From Planctomycetota bacterium (GTDB lineage Bacteria; Planctomycetota; UBA11346), in assembly GCA_007131555.1 (NCBI GenBank), contig SLQH01000102.1:1-8809 (forward strand): a stretch of DNA of 8,809 nt, read 5' to 3'. A program made the translations under genes and the position numbers. Below are positions 1 to 7,728 of this stretch, piece after piece (the stretch's first letter is position 1; each line of letters opens with the position of its first letter). A model generated the notes under the pieces. That model had not been told where the DNA came from. It ran no database searches and worked only from the letters and a program-made list of their open reading frames with translations.

Positions 1-1427
1 CCCTGGTTACCGCCGATAAGGGCATACTGATACCCCGCCAGAGTTCCTGGGTTGACTTCGCAAGCGGCGAAGAACACCGATTCCTGTTCATGCGCGGAGC
101 ATGCCGGATTGGCTTGGTACCCGCCAACGGCCTCGTCTATTCCTTCCCCACTGGCTGCGGCTGCTTTAGCAGTAATATTCGTGGTCTGTTGGCAGCGCAT
201 AGCGAGACACCTCCGGAGTCCGGCGAGAATCTGCAGGGGCGACTCGAACTCGGGCCGGCCGCGCAACGTCAACGGACAACAGCCACCTCTGCTGCAGCCT
301 ACGATTGGCCTATGCATCGCTATGGAGTCGAGCGCGGCGCCACGTCACCCGTGAAGTTGGACGCTACGCTGTCCCTGGCCTGGTCGGCCCGGGTGGCCCC
401 GCAACGGGATACTCCCGCCGGTAGAGAGTGGAGACTGCGAGTCGGTGAAGCGGTCACGGCGGCGACGATTGTCGCAGACCGCGTCTTTGCAGCCGATGTG
501 AATCAGGGCCGTGTGATCTGTCTTGACCGGCGCAGCGGCGAAGAGCTATGGGACTTCACGGCCAACGGCCGCATCGACTCACCGCCGACAATCGCCAACG
601 GTCTCTGCCTGTTCGGTGCCCGTGACGGCTATGTCTATGCCCTTGATATGGAGAGCGGACAACTGGCCTGGCGTTTTCGAGCCGCCCCTATCGACCGCCG
701 CATCGGAGCATTCGGCAGTCTGGAGTCGCGCTGGCCGGTGGCCGGCACGGTGCTGGCCCAAAACGGAACGATTTATGCCGCGGCCGGTCGGGCTCCCGAT
801 GCGGACGGCGGCATCCACGTACATGCGCTTGATCCAAGCAGCGGCCAGCCTCGCTGGTCACAGAGGGTGAACGATCGCAACTTCAACGGAGTCTGCGACT
901 ACCTGATTGGCGATGGTGAGAACGTCTTTTTGTCCGAATGGCGTTTCCAGACGGACGGCAGCAACGGACGCTGCCCAGACAGGAACCACTATCACCACAA
1001 CAAGATCGGCCTGCTGGAGACCGCTTGGACGAAAATAGAGATACGCTATAATAAATTTGGAAGACGACAGGCCCGAGGGGAACAAGGCGACTTCCTGGCC
1101 TTCTGCGATACCAGCGAAGACTTCGTTGTCTGCAGGGGAAGAACCCTCTTCCTGAAAGGAACCTCCGAATGGACCGTTGAACTGCGAGGACAGCCGACAG
1201 CCCTGGCCATGACAGCATCACATGTGATTGTCGGGGGCGGCAACTGCCGGGTCGACGACAACGACGGCGGCTACGTCTGGCTGCTCAATCGTGCCGACGG
1301 CACCCTGGCACAGGAGATGGAACTGCCCGCAACCGTCATCGCCGACGGCATATCGGTCGCTCACGGCATGCTGTTTGTCAGCACTCGTGATGGACATGTA
1401 CATGCCGCACGGGGGGCCGGACGATGA
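1..1427 (+). CDS. PQQ-like beta-propeller repeat protein, C-terminal part (5' end outside window)
   Basis: The frame is open from base 3 and already reads family-like protein before the first ATG at base 90 (GEEHRFLFMRGACR), so the true start lies upstream and 90 should not be used. About 474 residues are visible. They begin with a cysteine motif: CRIGLVPANGLVY, then GCGC about 17 residues after the first Cys (codons at 102, 156, 162). This resembles the end of one propeller in large planctomycete PQQ proteins. A new propeller follows, opening with YDWPMHRYG near 300. Its blades carry the ALDxxSGxxxW pattern (LDRRSGEELW, ALDMESGQLAW, ALDPSSGQPRW). The C-terminus (YVWLLNRADGTL, then LFVSTRDGHVHA) looks like a natural end, so there is no 3' truncation. 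No heme CXXCH, hydrolase motif or membrane helix is visible. The role is unknown; it is probably an extracytoplasmic scaffold or binding protein related to the larger protein downstream. An AT-rich stretch at about 1031-1060 with two ATA codons stands out from the GC-rich surroundings. Confidence 0.85.
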   Translation, partial: LVTADKGILIPRQSSWVDFASGEEHRFLFMRGACRIGLVPANGLVYSFPTGCGCFSSNIRGLLAAHSETPPESGENLQGRLELGPAAQRQRTTATSAAAYDWPMHRYGVERGATSPVKLDATLSLAWSARVAPQRDTPAGREWRLRVGEAVTAATIVADRVFAADVNQGRVICLDRRSGEELWDFTANGRIDSPPTIANGLCLFGARDGYVYALDMESGQLAWRFRAAPIDRRIGAFGSLESRWPVAGTVLAQNGTIYAAAGRAPDADGGIHVHALDPSSGQPRWSQRVNDRNFNGVCDYLIGDGENVFLSEWRFQTDGSNGRCPDRNHYHHNKIGLLETAWTKIEIRYNKFGRRQARGEQGDFLAFCDTSEDFVVCRGRTLFLKGTSEWTVELRGQPTALAMTASHVIVGGGNCRVDDNDGGYVWLLNRADGTLAQEMELPATVIADGISVAHGMLFVSTRDGHVHAARGAGR

Positions 1428-1554
1428 TCTGCTATCTGATCCTCAGGCTGACACCGATCGCATGATAATGGTAATCCATGCCGTCCCACAGCAAACCTCG
1501 GCATACTCTCGTGCCCCCCTCATGTCCCTGAGGTCCGGTCATGTCGTACGTCCC
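1428..1554. other. convergent intergenic gap, no clear terminator
   Basis: This is the space between the stop of the propeller gene and the stop of the regulator on the other strand. Two imperfect candidates for a shared terminator exist. One is a 6-bp inverted repeat ATGCCG/CGGCAT (1478-1483 with 1499-1504, 15-nt loop). The other is CCTCA/TGAGG (1518-1522 with 1529-1533, 6-nt loop). Neither is followed by a T-run on either strand, so I do not call an intrinsic terminator. No small gene is evident. Confidence 0.4.
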
Positions 1555-2448
1555 TCAACGGTTGCGCCAAGCCACCGGGCTGAATCCGGTCGCCCGGCGA
1601 AAGACACGGGCGAAGTAGCCGGCACTGGCAAAGCCGTTCTGTTCGGCGATGGTACGGATCGACAGATGCGGTGCTGTACGCAGCATGCGCCGGGCGCGCT
1701 CCAGGCGCACGGTCTCGACCAGACGGGCGAAGCCGTATCCGGCTTGTTGATGACAGAGATTGGAGAGATAGTTGGCACTCAGGCCCAGTTCGGCAGCGAC
1801 ACTGCCACGGCTCAGCTCCTGATGACAATGCATGGAGACATGCTCCTGCACCCGTCGCCAGGTCGCCGCCGCCTTGCCGGGCTGCTCACCGGCACAGCGT
1901 TGGGCATGCTGGAGGGCCATGCGCAGCAGCACTCCGACCAGGCCCGGGGCTCCACAGTCATCACCGTGTTGTTCCGCCAGTCGATCCAGGGTCCGAGCCA
2001 CCAGCACCCCCGGTTCACCCAGGGGCATGGGAACATGGTAGGCCCAGGATCGCCGCTGCGGAGGCTGGCCTGGGGCATGACGCCCCAGGGAGAAGCGCAG
2101 GAACAGGGGACGAAGGGTGATGGCCAGATACCAGCACGAACGCATACCCGAAGTGTCCTTGATCGAACCAGGAGCAAACCAGATAGCCTGTCCAGGACGC
2201 AGACGCCGCGATCTGATCCGCTCGCCGGACAGCCAACGATTGTCCCAGCAGCCCTTTAGGACGATGACCAGACGGGAATCGGGGTTGCGTTTGAATCCTT
2301 CAGGACGGACGCCTCCGGCTGGCACCAGATCAAGACGATGCGGCCAGGCACACGAGACCACGGCTGCGACACGATCACAGAACGCCGACAGATCATGGAC
2401 CGGGTCTGGACCAAGAAGGAAGTCTGGGGAATGTGTCATTTGTACCAT
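1555..2448 (-). CDS. AraC/XylS-family transcriptional regulator
   Basis: This cytoplasmic DNA-binding regulator has 297 residues from the ATG at 2448; ATG 2439 is an equally plausible start three codons later, and neither has a good Shine-Dalgarno. The C-terminal ~100 residues are a typical AraC double helix-turn-helix. The first is SVAAELGLSANYLSNLCHQQ. The second is IRTIAEQNGFASAGYFARVF, followed by RRATGFSPVAWR, which closely fits the family signature A...GF....YF.R.F....G.SP..YR. The N-terminal part (about residues 59-116, RLVIVLKG through LRPGQAIWFAPGS) looks like the small beta-barrel ligand-sensing domain that often binds sugars or related small molecules, but the effector cannot be named. 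The frame stays open upstream to 2742; that part is antisense to the divergent gene and is unlikely to be translated. The gene is divergent from the giant propeller gene and convergent with the upstream one. It most likely controls the 2503-8809 operon, as an inference from position. Confidence 0.93.
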   Translation of the reverse strand: MVQMTHSPDFLLGPDPVHDLSAFCDRVAAVVSCAWPHRLDLVPAGGVRPEGFKRNPDSRLVIVLKGCWDNRWLSGERIRSRRLRPGQAIWFAPGSIKDTSGMRSCWYLAITLRPLFLRFSLGRHAPGQPPQRRSWAYHVPMPLGEPGVLVARTLDRLAEQHGDDCGAPGLVGVLLRMALQHAQRCAGEQPGKAAATWRRVQEHVSMHCHQELSRGSVAAELGLSANYLSNLCHQQAGYGFARLVETVRLERARRMLRTAPHLSIRTIAEQNGFASAGYFARVFRRATGFSPVAWRNR

Positions 2449-2502
2449 ATTGATGATGAAGATGTCCTCGCAAGTCCTGACCCAACGAGCTATGATCAGG
2501 CC
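2449..2502. promoter_or_regulatory. divergent promoter/operator region between regulator and giant propeller gene
   Basis: This is the only space available for promoters of both divergent genes, and it is very short (54 bp, or 96 bp if the right-hand gene starts at 2545). On the + strand TATGAT at 2491-2496 is a 5/6 match to a sigma-70 -10 box. No acceptable -35 hexamer lies 16-18 bp upstream, which would fit an activator-dependent promoter. If used, transcription would begin close to 2503, giving an almost leaderless message for that ATG or a short leader for ATG 2545. No convincing -10/-35 pair is seen for the minus-strand gene. The assignment is positional and tentative. Confidence 0.4.
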
Positions 2503-2509
2503 ATGATCA
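2492..2509 (+). repeat. 7-bp direct repeat ATGATCA spaced one helical turn (possible AraC-type half-sites)
   Basis: ATGATCA occurs at 2492-2498 and again at 2503-2509, an 11-bp period. Each copy contains the palindrome TGATCA. AraC-family proteins commonly bind direct repeats lying on one face of the helix, so this pair is a candidate operator. It overlaps the TATGAT box and the first candidate start codon, a position better suited to repression than to activation. Chance is a real alternative because the units are short. Confidence 0.3.
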
Positions 2510-5500
2510 ACGCATTCTCCGCCTGTCCTCTGCATGGCTCCTCCATGCAGCCTGCCATCATATGTGTCATCCGTTGCCTTATGATGGCCCTGTTCCTGTG
2601 GAGCATCAGTTGCGGTCGAGGTATGGCGACAGACCGGATGGACGCGGAACCGACTGTCCAGGTCACCATCCCGGATGATGACGAACGGACCATCACCCTT
2701 GGCCTGCTGATCCCAGGATTGCACCATCTGGTCATTGATCACGATGCGCCGACCCCCCTGATCGTCGCCGTCGTGTCAGAGGACAGTGATCCCGTGACCC
2801 AACGACCACTGCTCGTCCTGCCCCAGGGCATCCGCCAGGAGCCCATCGAGGCCGAAAACCACCCGACTGCCGGGCGTTGGACCTATGAACTGCATCACCA
2901 TCCGGATCCGCCATGGCGCATCAGCCTCCAGGTGTACAGACTCCGCCGGACCCTGGGCCTGATCCTGGATGGAGACAGCTCGGCCGTCGCCATCCCATAC
3001 ACCTTCGGGATCTTTGATGGAACCAAACCTCTGACCATCGAATGCTGGCTGCGCCTACGACGCCTGCCCATCGACCATGACTGGCAGCGGGCCCCGGTGG
3101 CCATCCATCTCATGGGCGAGGCCGTTCTGCGCCTGGGCCTGGCTGATGGCTGCAGCAGCCCCGACCGTATCGGCATCCGCGGTCGCTTTGCTGATGCCGG
3201 CTGGCATACACCGGCGGAATCGGAACCCCTGACAGTCGCCACCTGGTACCACATCGCTGTCACCTACGATCCCCACAGCGGCTGGACCATGTATCAGGAC
3301 GGGCAGGCCGTCAGCAGCAGCACATTGACCGAGGGCATCACGACCAGCAACGCAGACAGCTTTATTGGTGCCGACCCCAATCCGCGCGTACAGCGACATT
3401 TCGACGGTGCACTGCGTGACGTACGTTTCTGGAACACGGCTCGTACAGCAGAGGACATTCGCTCGACCATGCAGACGCGCCTGGATGGCGATGAGGCCGG
3501 CCTGGTGGCCTACTGGCCCCTCGACCACGAATCGGGCCCGGAGGCCCAGGATCTTGCTGCTGGCCGTCGTCATGGTCGCCTGATGGGCAATGCCAGATGG
3601 GGGGTGACTGATATCGCCGTCCACACGCTGGACGATACGCCATCTTTGACCGGGCTACGCCAGATACTGCCAGCGCTCTGTGATGATGGTCGCAAAGTGG
3701 CCCTGATCCGGATCGCCGACATGGGGGGAGACAGCGCCGAAACCGTATTGAGCCGATATGTAATCGATGACCCCTCGACCCAGGTCCGGCTCACTGCCGG
3801 TCGCGGCCTGGCCCGACTCGGCCTGACAGCAAGCATCCCGACCCTCATCACAGCCATGGACGATCCGGACGCCGAGATCCGCGCCACTGCCGTGACCGCC
3901 CTCCGCACCCACTCTGCACAGGCCCATCCAGCGCTCATCAAGGCTATTACGGGCAACCGCAATGATGCCGGACGACTGCTCATCATTGAAGAAGTGCAAC
4001 GACAACAGATACGTGAAGCCGTCCCCATGCTCTGCCGGGTCGTGCAGCAGGACCATTCTAGCACGCTGCGCATCGCCGCGCTCACGGCCCTTGGCTCAAT
4101 CCTCGCTGGACAGCCCGACGAGGAGGCCTTGACCAGCATGCAGGCGGCCCTTGCTGCAGACGAGCCAACGCTGCGTAGTACTGCGCTCCTGGCCCTGGCC
4201 CAGATGGGCGGAGACGAGGCAACCCGCATGCTCCTGGCATCGCCCCAGGCCGACTGGCCGATGTGGGGCTATGATCCCCAGCACAGCGGCATCTCCCCCA
4301 TGGCCTTCCTGCTGGACCGCAGCGTACATCTGCAATGGCGGCGGCGAATGCCCCTGCCACGCCGGGCTTGGGGCCCCCAACCGGATGACGCCGACAAGCT
4401 GGAGTTCGACCGCAGCTACGCCCCGGTGGCAGCCGATGGCAGGATCTTCGTCACCTGCATGACCACTGACAGCCTATCGGCCTATGACCTCGACAGCGGC
4501 GCGCTCCTGTGGCGTTTCCATGCCGATGGTCCCATGCGTCTGGCACCAGCAGTCTGGCGGGATCGGGTCATCGCCATCAGCGACGATGGCCATTGCTATG
4601 CCCTGAATACTACCGACGGCCGCCTGCTCTGGCGTCACGCCGGGCGACCAACCGCGCATCGGGTCCTGGGCAATGAACGCATCATCAGCATGTGGCCAGC
4701 ACGCGGGGCCCCGGTCGTCGCCGACGGCACGGTGTATTATGCCGCCGGCATCTGGCCCTTCCTCGGCACCTTCTTGTTTGCCCTTGATGCCGAAGACGGC
4801 CGCGAGATCTGGGCCAATACCGGGCATGCCTTCGCCTGGAACCGGCAACCGCATGGCGGCGCCTACGCCTTCGCCGGGCTCGCTCCCCAGGGCTATATCG
4901 CAGTGGCCAACGATCGTCTGGTGGTCTCCGGCGGGCGGGCCCTGCCGGCCCTGTTCGACCGCCAGGATGGCCGCCTGCTGCACTACCAGGGAGACGGCAG
5001 CAGCAGAGGTGTCAAACGCGTCGGCGGCTACCGCGTCCGGATTCACGAAGGTCATTACTACAACCATGGGCGTAGCTATGTCCTTCAGACCGGGGCACTG
5101 GATGGCCTCGCTGACCTCGAACACCGGGCAATCACCACCCTCGACAAGGCCATCAGCACCATCACCGACCAGCTCGACGCCGCTCCGGCCACGGCCCTGG
5201 TGGCCGGCGACCGGCTGGTGGTTGTCAGCGAGACTGGCACCCTCCATGTCTTTGGACCACAAGCGGTCAACACCATCGAGCATCCGGTGCTTGCTTACTC
5301 GCCGGTTCTCCAGGACGATACCATCGGTCGGCTGGCGGATGTGATTCTAGCCCATGCCCAAAGCGGCTATGGCCTGATGCTCGGCCTGGATGACGGCCGG
5401 CTGTTGGAAGCGCTGGCCCTGCGCAGCGAGATGCATCTGGTCGGCATCGATGCCGACCAAAACCGCATCCAGGCCCTGCGCCATCGCTATCATGAGGCAG

Positions 5501-7725
5501 GCCTCTATGGTGCTGATATCGCCCTGTTCTGCGACGATCCCCTCACCGCCCACTATCCTGCCCATATCAGCAACCTGATCGTGATCCCTGATGCCAGCAT
5601 CTTCGGCGTGACACTGACTGATCTCTTGCAGGAAGCAGTCTACCAGCGCCTGCGCCCCTACACCGGCACCGCCGTCATCCTGGGCGCCACAGCAACCCAG
5701 CGCCAAGCCCTGTTGGCCTTTGAGGCTGACAATGGTCAGGTCCTGGAAACACCCGACGGACCCATCCTGATCCAACGCACCGGCCCCCTACCCGACAGTG
5801 GCCGATGGACCCACCAACATGCCGATGCCGCCCAGACGGGCATGTCGCAGGACGCTCGGGCACGCCCCCCTCTGGCCCCCACCTGGTTTGGCGGCCCGAC
5901 CAACGAACATGTACTGCCACGCCACACCACTGGCCCTCGGCCCCAGGTTGCTGGTGGCCGGGTCGTCCTCCTGGGCGTCGAGACGCTCAGCGCCCGTTGC
6001 GTCTTCACGGGTCGCGAACTGTGGCGACGTGAGTTCCCCGGCATCGGCCACCCCTTTACCAACCGTGAGCTTGAGGAACGGTGGCGCAGGGGCGAAGAGG
6101 TCTACATGACCAACATGCCAGGAGCGACCTACATCGGCAGTCCACTGGTGACGCTACCCGATGCCGTCTATCTACGTCATCAGGGCCAGGTCCTGCGGCT
6201 TGATCCTGACAGCGGCGAGACCCGGGCAACATTCACCCTGCCCGCCCGCACAGCGACCGGGGCCTCCGACTGGGGACACCTGAGCGTTGTCGGCGAGGTC
6301 CTGCTGACCACCAGTGATCCCCATATCTTCGATGCCGGCCGGATCGGTCAGGATCCAGCCAATTGGGATGGCACCTCCAGCGAGCGCCTGATCGCCCTCG
6401 ATCGTCACGACGGTCGGATGCTGTGGCATCGTGATGCTGCCGTCGGTTTCCGTCATAATGCCATCGCCGGCAGCGGCGACCGGGTCTTCGTCATCGACGC
6501 TCTGAGCGAACAGGCCCGCCAGCATGACGCCCGTCGGGGGCGGACCAGCACCCCAGCCCGCATCATGGCCCTCGACCTGCCCAGCGGTACCGAACGGTGG
6601 AGCACAGACAGCGAGGTATTCGGCACCTTCCTGAGCTACAGCCAGGAGCATGATGTCCTGGTCGAAGGAGGCAGCAGCGATGGCCGTCGTCACCTGCCGG
6701 ATGAGCCGACTGATCGCCTCATCGCCCGCCGTGGCAGTGATGGCAGTATCCTCTGGCAGCACAACGACGGCGGTCGGGGACCACGCATCCTGCACGGGGA
6801 TGAGATCATCCCCTCCATCACCCGTTCCGGCGACAGTGCCACCGTCAGTCTGCTGACCGGGGATCCCTATCTGCGGCGTAATCCTCTCCATGACGAACAG
6901 GAAGCCTGGTCCTATTGGCGCAGCTACGGCTGTGGGGCCAGCAACGCCAGCACCCACCTGCTGCTATTCCGTTCAGGCGCGGCCGGTTTTACCGACCTCC
7001 GCGGTGATGGCGGCACCGGAAACTTCGGTGGCTTCAAGAGCGGATGCACCTCGAACATGATCGCCGCCGATGGCCTGCTCATCGCCCCCGACTATACCCG
7101 TACCTGCACCTGCTCCTACCAGAACCAGACCTCCATCGCCATGATCCACATGCCAGAGATGGAGATGTGGACCGCCAATCACGCCCGGCGCGAACCTCCC
7201 GAGCGGCTACGCCGGGCCGGCATCAACTTGGGCGCACCCGGTGATCGCCGGGCAGACGACGGCATTCTGTGGAACCACTTTCCCCGCCGCGCACCGAGCG
7301 TTGAACATGACGTGGTCACCACACCAGATGATCCCGCAACCTTCCATCGCTTCTCCCTGTTCCTGCACCAGGGTGACGGCATCCCCTGGGTGGCAGCCTC
7401 TGGCCTGCGTGATCTGCGCAGCCTGACCCTGCGCGGGGTCAACGGTGGGGAGGCCCGATATCGGATCACCCTCCACTTCTCGGAGCCCGATGGACTTGAG
7501 GCCGGTCAACGCCGCTATGACATCCGTATCAATGGCCAGATGCTCCACCGTGATTTCGACATCGTCAGTGCCGCCGGTGGTCCGCACCGTCCGACCACGC
7601 TGGTCTTCGACGACATCGCAATCGCGACGGACCTGCACATTGAACTGCTGCCGAGCGAAGACAGCATCCACTTGCCGCTGCTCAGCGGTGTCGCAATTGA
7701 GGCTCGATCTCTGTCAGAGGAATGA
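2503..7725 (+). CDS. giant exported multidomain protein: LamG, HEAT-like, PQQ-type propellers with methyltransferase-like insert, malectin-like
   Basis: About 1,740 residues, numbered here from ATG 2503. A hydrophobic segment at about 17-37 (AIICVIRCLMMALFLWSIS) ending near GMA-TD is a Sec signal peptide. A LamG/concanavalin-like domain follows at about 150-367 (LTIECWLRL, WYHIAVTYD, GALRDVRFWNTART), then HEAT-like helical repeats at about 381-579. Propeller one spans about 583-930 (DWPMWGYDPQHSG; YDLDSGALLWRF; ALNTTDGRLLWRH). A methyltransferase-like insert spans about 935-1090 (LMLGLDDGRLLEAL, VGIDADQNRIQALR, GLYG). Propeller two spans about 1101-1560, with FRSGAAG and APDYTRTCTCSYQNQTS. 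A malectin-like beta-sandwich ends the protein (YRITLHFSEPDG, YDIRINGQ). It probably acts outside the cytoplasm and binds carbohydrate through the two lectin-type ends; no hydrolase or heme motif is seen. The start is uncertain: ATG 2503 shares CCATGATCA with the next two genes, while ATG 2545 and 2581 are alternatives giving shorter leaders. None has a good Shine-Dalgarno. It leads the operon. Confidence 0.9.
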   Translation: MINAFSACPLHGSSMQPAIICVIRCLMMALFLWSISCGRGMATDRMDAEPTVQVTIPDDDERTITLGLLIPGLHHLVIDHDAPTPLIVAVVSEDSDPVTQRPLLVLPQGIRQEPIEAENHPTAGRWTYELHHHPDPPWRISLQVYRLRRTLGLILDGDSSAVAIPYTFGIFDGTKPLTIECWLRLRRLPIDHDWQRAPVAIHLMGEAVLRLGLADGCSSPDRIGIRGRFADAGWHTPAESEPLTVATWYHIAVTYDPHSGWTMYQDGQAVSSSTLTEGITTSNADSFIGADPNPRVQRHFDGALRDVRFWNTARTAEDIRSTMQTRLDGDEAGLVAYWPLDHESGPEAQDLAAGRRHGRLMGNARWGVTDIAVHTLDDTPSLTGLRQILPALCDDGRKVALIRIADMGGDSAETVLSRYVIDDPSTQVRLTAGRGLARLGLTASIPTLITAMDDPDAEIRATAVTALRTHSAQAHPALIKAITGNRNDAGRLLIIEEVQRQQIREAVPMLCRVVQQDHSSTLRIAALTALGSILAGQPDEEALTSMQAALAADEPTLRSTALLALAQMGGDEATRMLLASPQADWPMWGYDPQHSGISPMAFLLDRSVHLQWRRRMPLPRRAWGPQPDDADKLEFDRSYAPVAADGRIFVTCMTTDSLSAYDLDSGALLWRFHADGPMRLAPAVWRDRVIAISDDGHCYALNTTDGRLLWRHAGRPTAHRVLGNERIISMWPARGAPVVADGTVYYAAGIWPFLGTFLFALDAEDGREIWANTGHAFAWNRQPHGGAYAFAGLAPQGYIAVANDRLVVSGGRALPALFDRQDGRLLHYQGDGSSRGVKRVGGYRVRIHEGHYYNHGRSYVLQTGALDGLADLEHRAITTLDKAISTITDQLDAAPATALVAGDRLVVVSETGTLHVFGPQAVNTIEHPVLAYSPVLQDDTIGRLADVILAHAQSGYGLMLGLDDGRLLEALALRSEMHLVGIDADQNRIQALRHRYHEAGLYGADIALFCDDPLTAHYPAHISNLIVIPDASIFGVTLTDLLQEAVYQRLRPYTGTAVILGATATQRQALLAFEADNGQVLETPDGPILIQRTGPLPDSGRWTHQHADAAQTGMSQDARARPPLAPTWFGGPTNEHVLPRHTTGPRPQVAGGRVVLLGVETLSARCVFTGRELWRREFPGIGHPFTNRELEERWRRGEEVYMTNMPGATYIGSPLVTLPDAVYLRHQGQVLRLDPDSGETRATFTLPARTATGASDWGHLSVVGEVLLTTSDPHIFDAGRIGQDPANWDGTSSERLIALDRHDGRMLWHRDAAVGFRHNAIAGSGDRVFVIDALSEQARQHDARRGRTSTPARIMALDLPSGTERWSTDSEVFGTFLSYSQEHDVLVEGGSSDGRRHLPDEPTDRLIARRGSDGSILWQHNDGGRGPRILHGDEIIPSITRSGDSATVSLLTGDPYLRRNPLHDEQEAWSYWRSYGCGASNASTHLLLFRSGAAGFTDLRGDGGTGNFGGFKSGCTSNMIAADGLLIAPDYTRTCTCSYQNQTSIAMIHMPEMEMWTANHARREPPERLRRAGINLGAPGDRRADDGILWNHFPRRAPSVEHDVVTTPDDPATFHRFSLFLHQGDGIPWVAASGLRDLRSLTLRGVNGGEARYRITLHFSEPDGLEAGQRRYDIRINGQMLHRDFDIVSAAGGPHRPTTLVFDDIAIATDLHIELLPSEDSIHLPLLSGVAIEARSLSEE
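2530..2550. repeat. perfect 8-bp hairpin at alternative start codon
   Basis: CTGCATGG (2530-2537) and CCATGCAG (2543-2550) are exact reverse complements around a 5-nt loop CTCCT. The ATG at 2545, one of the possible starts of the giant protein and the one giving the most normal signal peptide, lies inside the right arm. In mRNA this hairpin could mask that start; as DNA it could be an inverted-repeat protein site. If translation begins at 2503 it is simply within coding sequence. Confidence 0.4.
7716..7721 (+). promoter_or_regulatory. ribosome binding site of the ModA-like gene
   Basis: AGAGGA lies 7 nt before the ATG at 7729, inside the last codons of the upstream gene. It is the clearest Shine-Dalgarno-like site in the window. 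It fixes the start of the lipoprotein and suggests translation coupled to the giant protein, whose stop is only 3 nt before this start. Confidence 0.6.
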
Positions 7726-7728
7726 ACC

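Noticed and set aside
1478..1533. Inverted repeats as a bidirectional terminator between the convergent genes
   Set aside because: The stems are only 5-6 bp, one has a long loop, and no T-run follows on either strand.
1228..2259. 343-codon open frame on the + strand
   Set aside because: It overlaps the end of the propeller gene and lies antisense to the AraC-type gene. Its translation is low-complexity without family features, while both overlapping frames give clear domains.
2338..2502. Upstream in-frame extension of the giant propeller gene to ATG 2338
   Set aside because: It would put a charged 55-residue stretch before the signal peptide and overlap the 5' coding end of the regulator. 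It looks like antisense read-through of a GC-rich gene.
2449..2742. Upstream in-frame extension of the AraC-type gene
   Set aside because: The extra 98 residues show no AraC-like sequence and lie antisense to the signal-peptide region of the divergent gene. Met at 2448 or 2439 gives a normal family length.
4474..5283. 269-codon open frame on the - strand
   Set aside because: It is fully inside the propeller coding region; the translation has no recognisable domain and is typical of reverse-strand shadows in GC-rich genes. The same applies to 3570-4229 and 6172-6957.
2503..7725. Quinoprotein dehydrogenase activity for the propeller proteins
   Set aside because: The blades have the general ALDxxxGxxxW repeat, but no heme CXXCH or adjacent-cysteine PQQ-dehydrogenase motif is visible. 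The repeat alone also occurs in non-catalytic BamB-like proteins.
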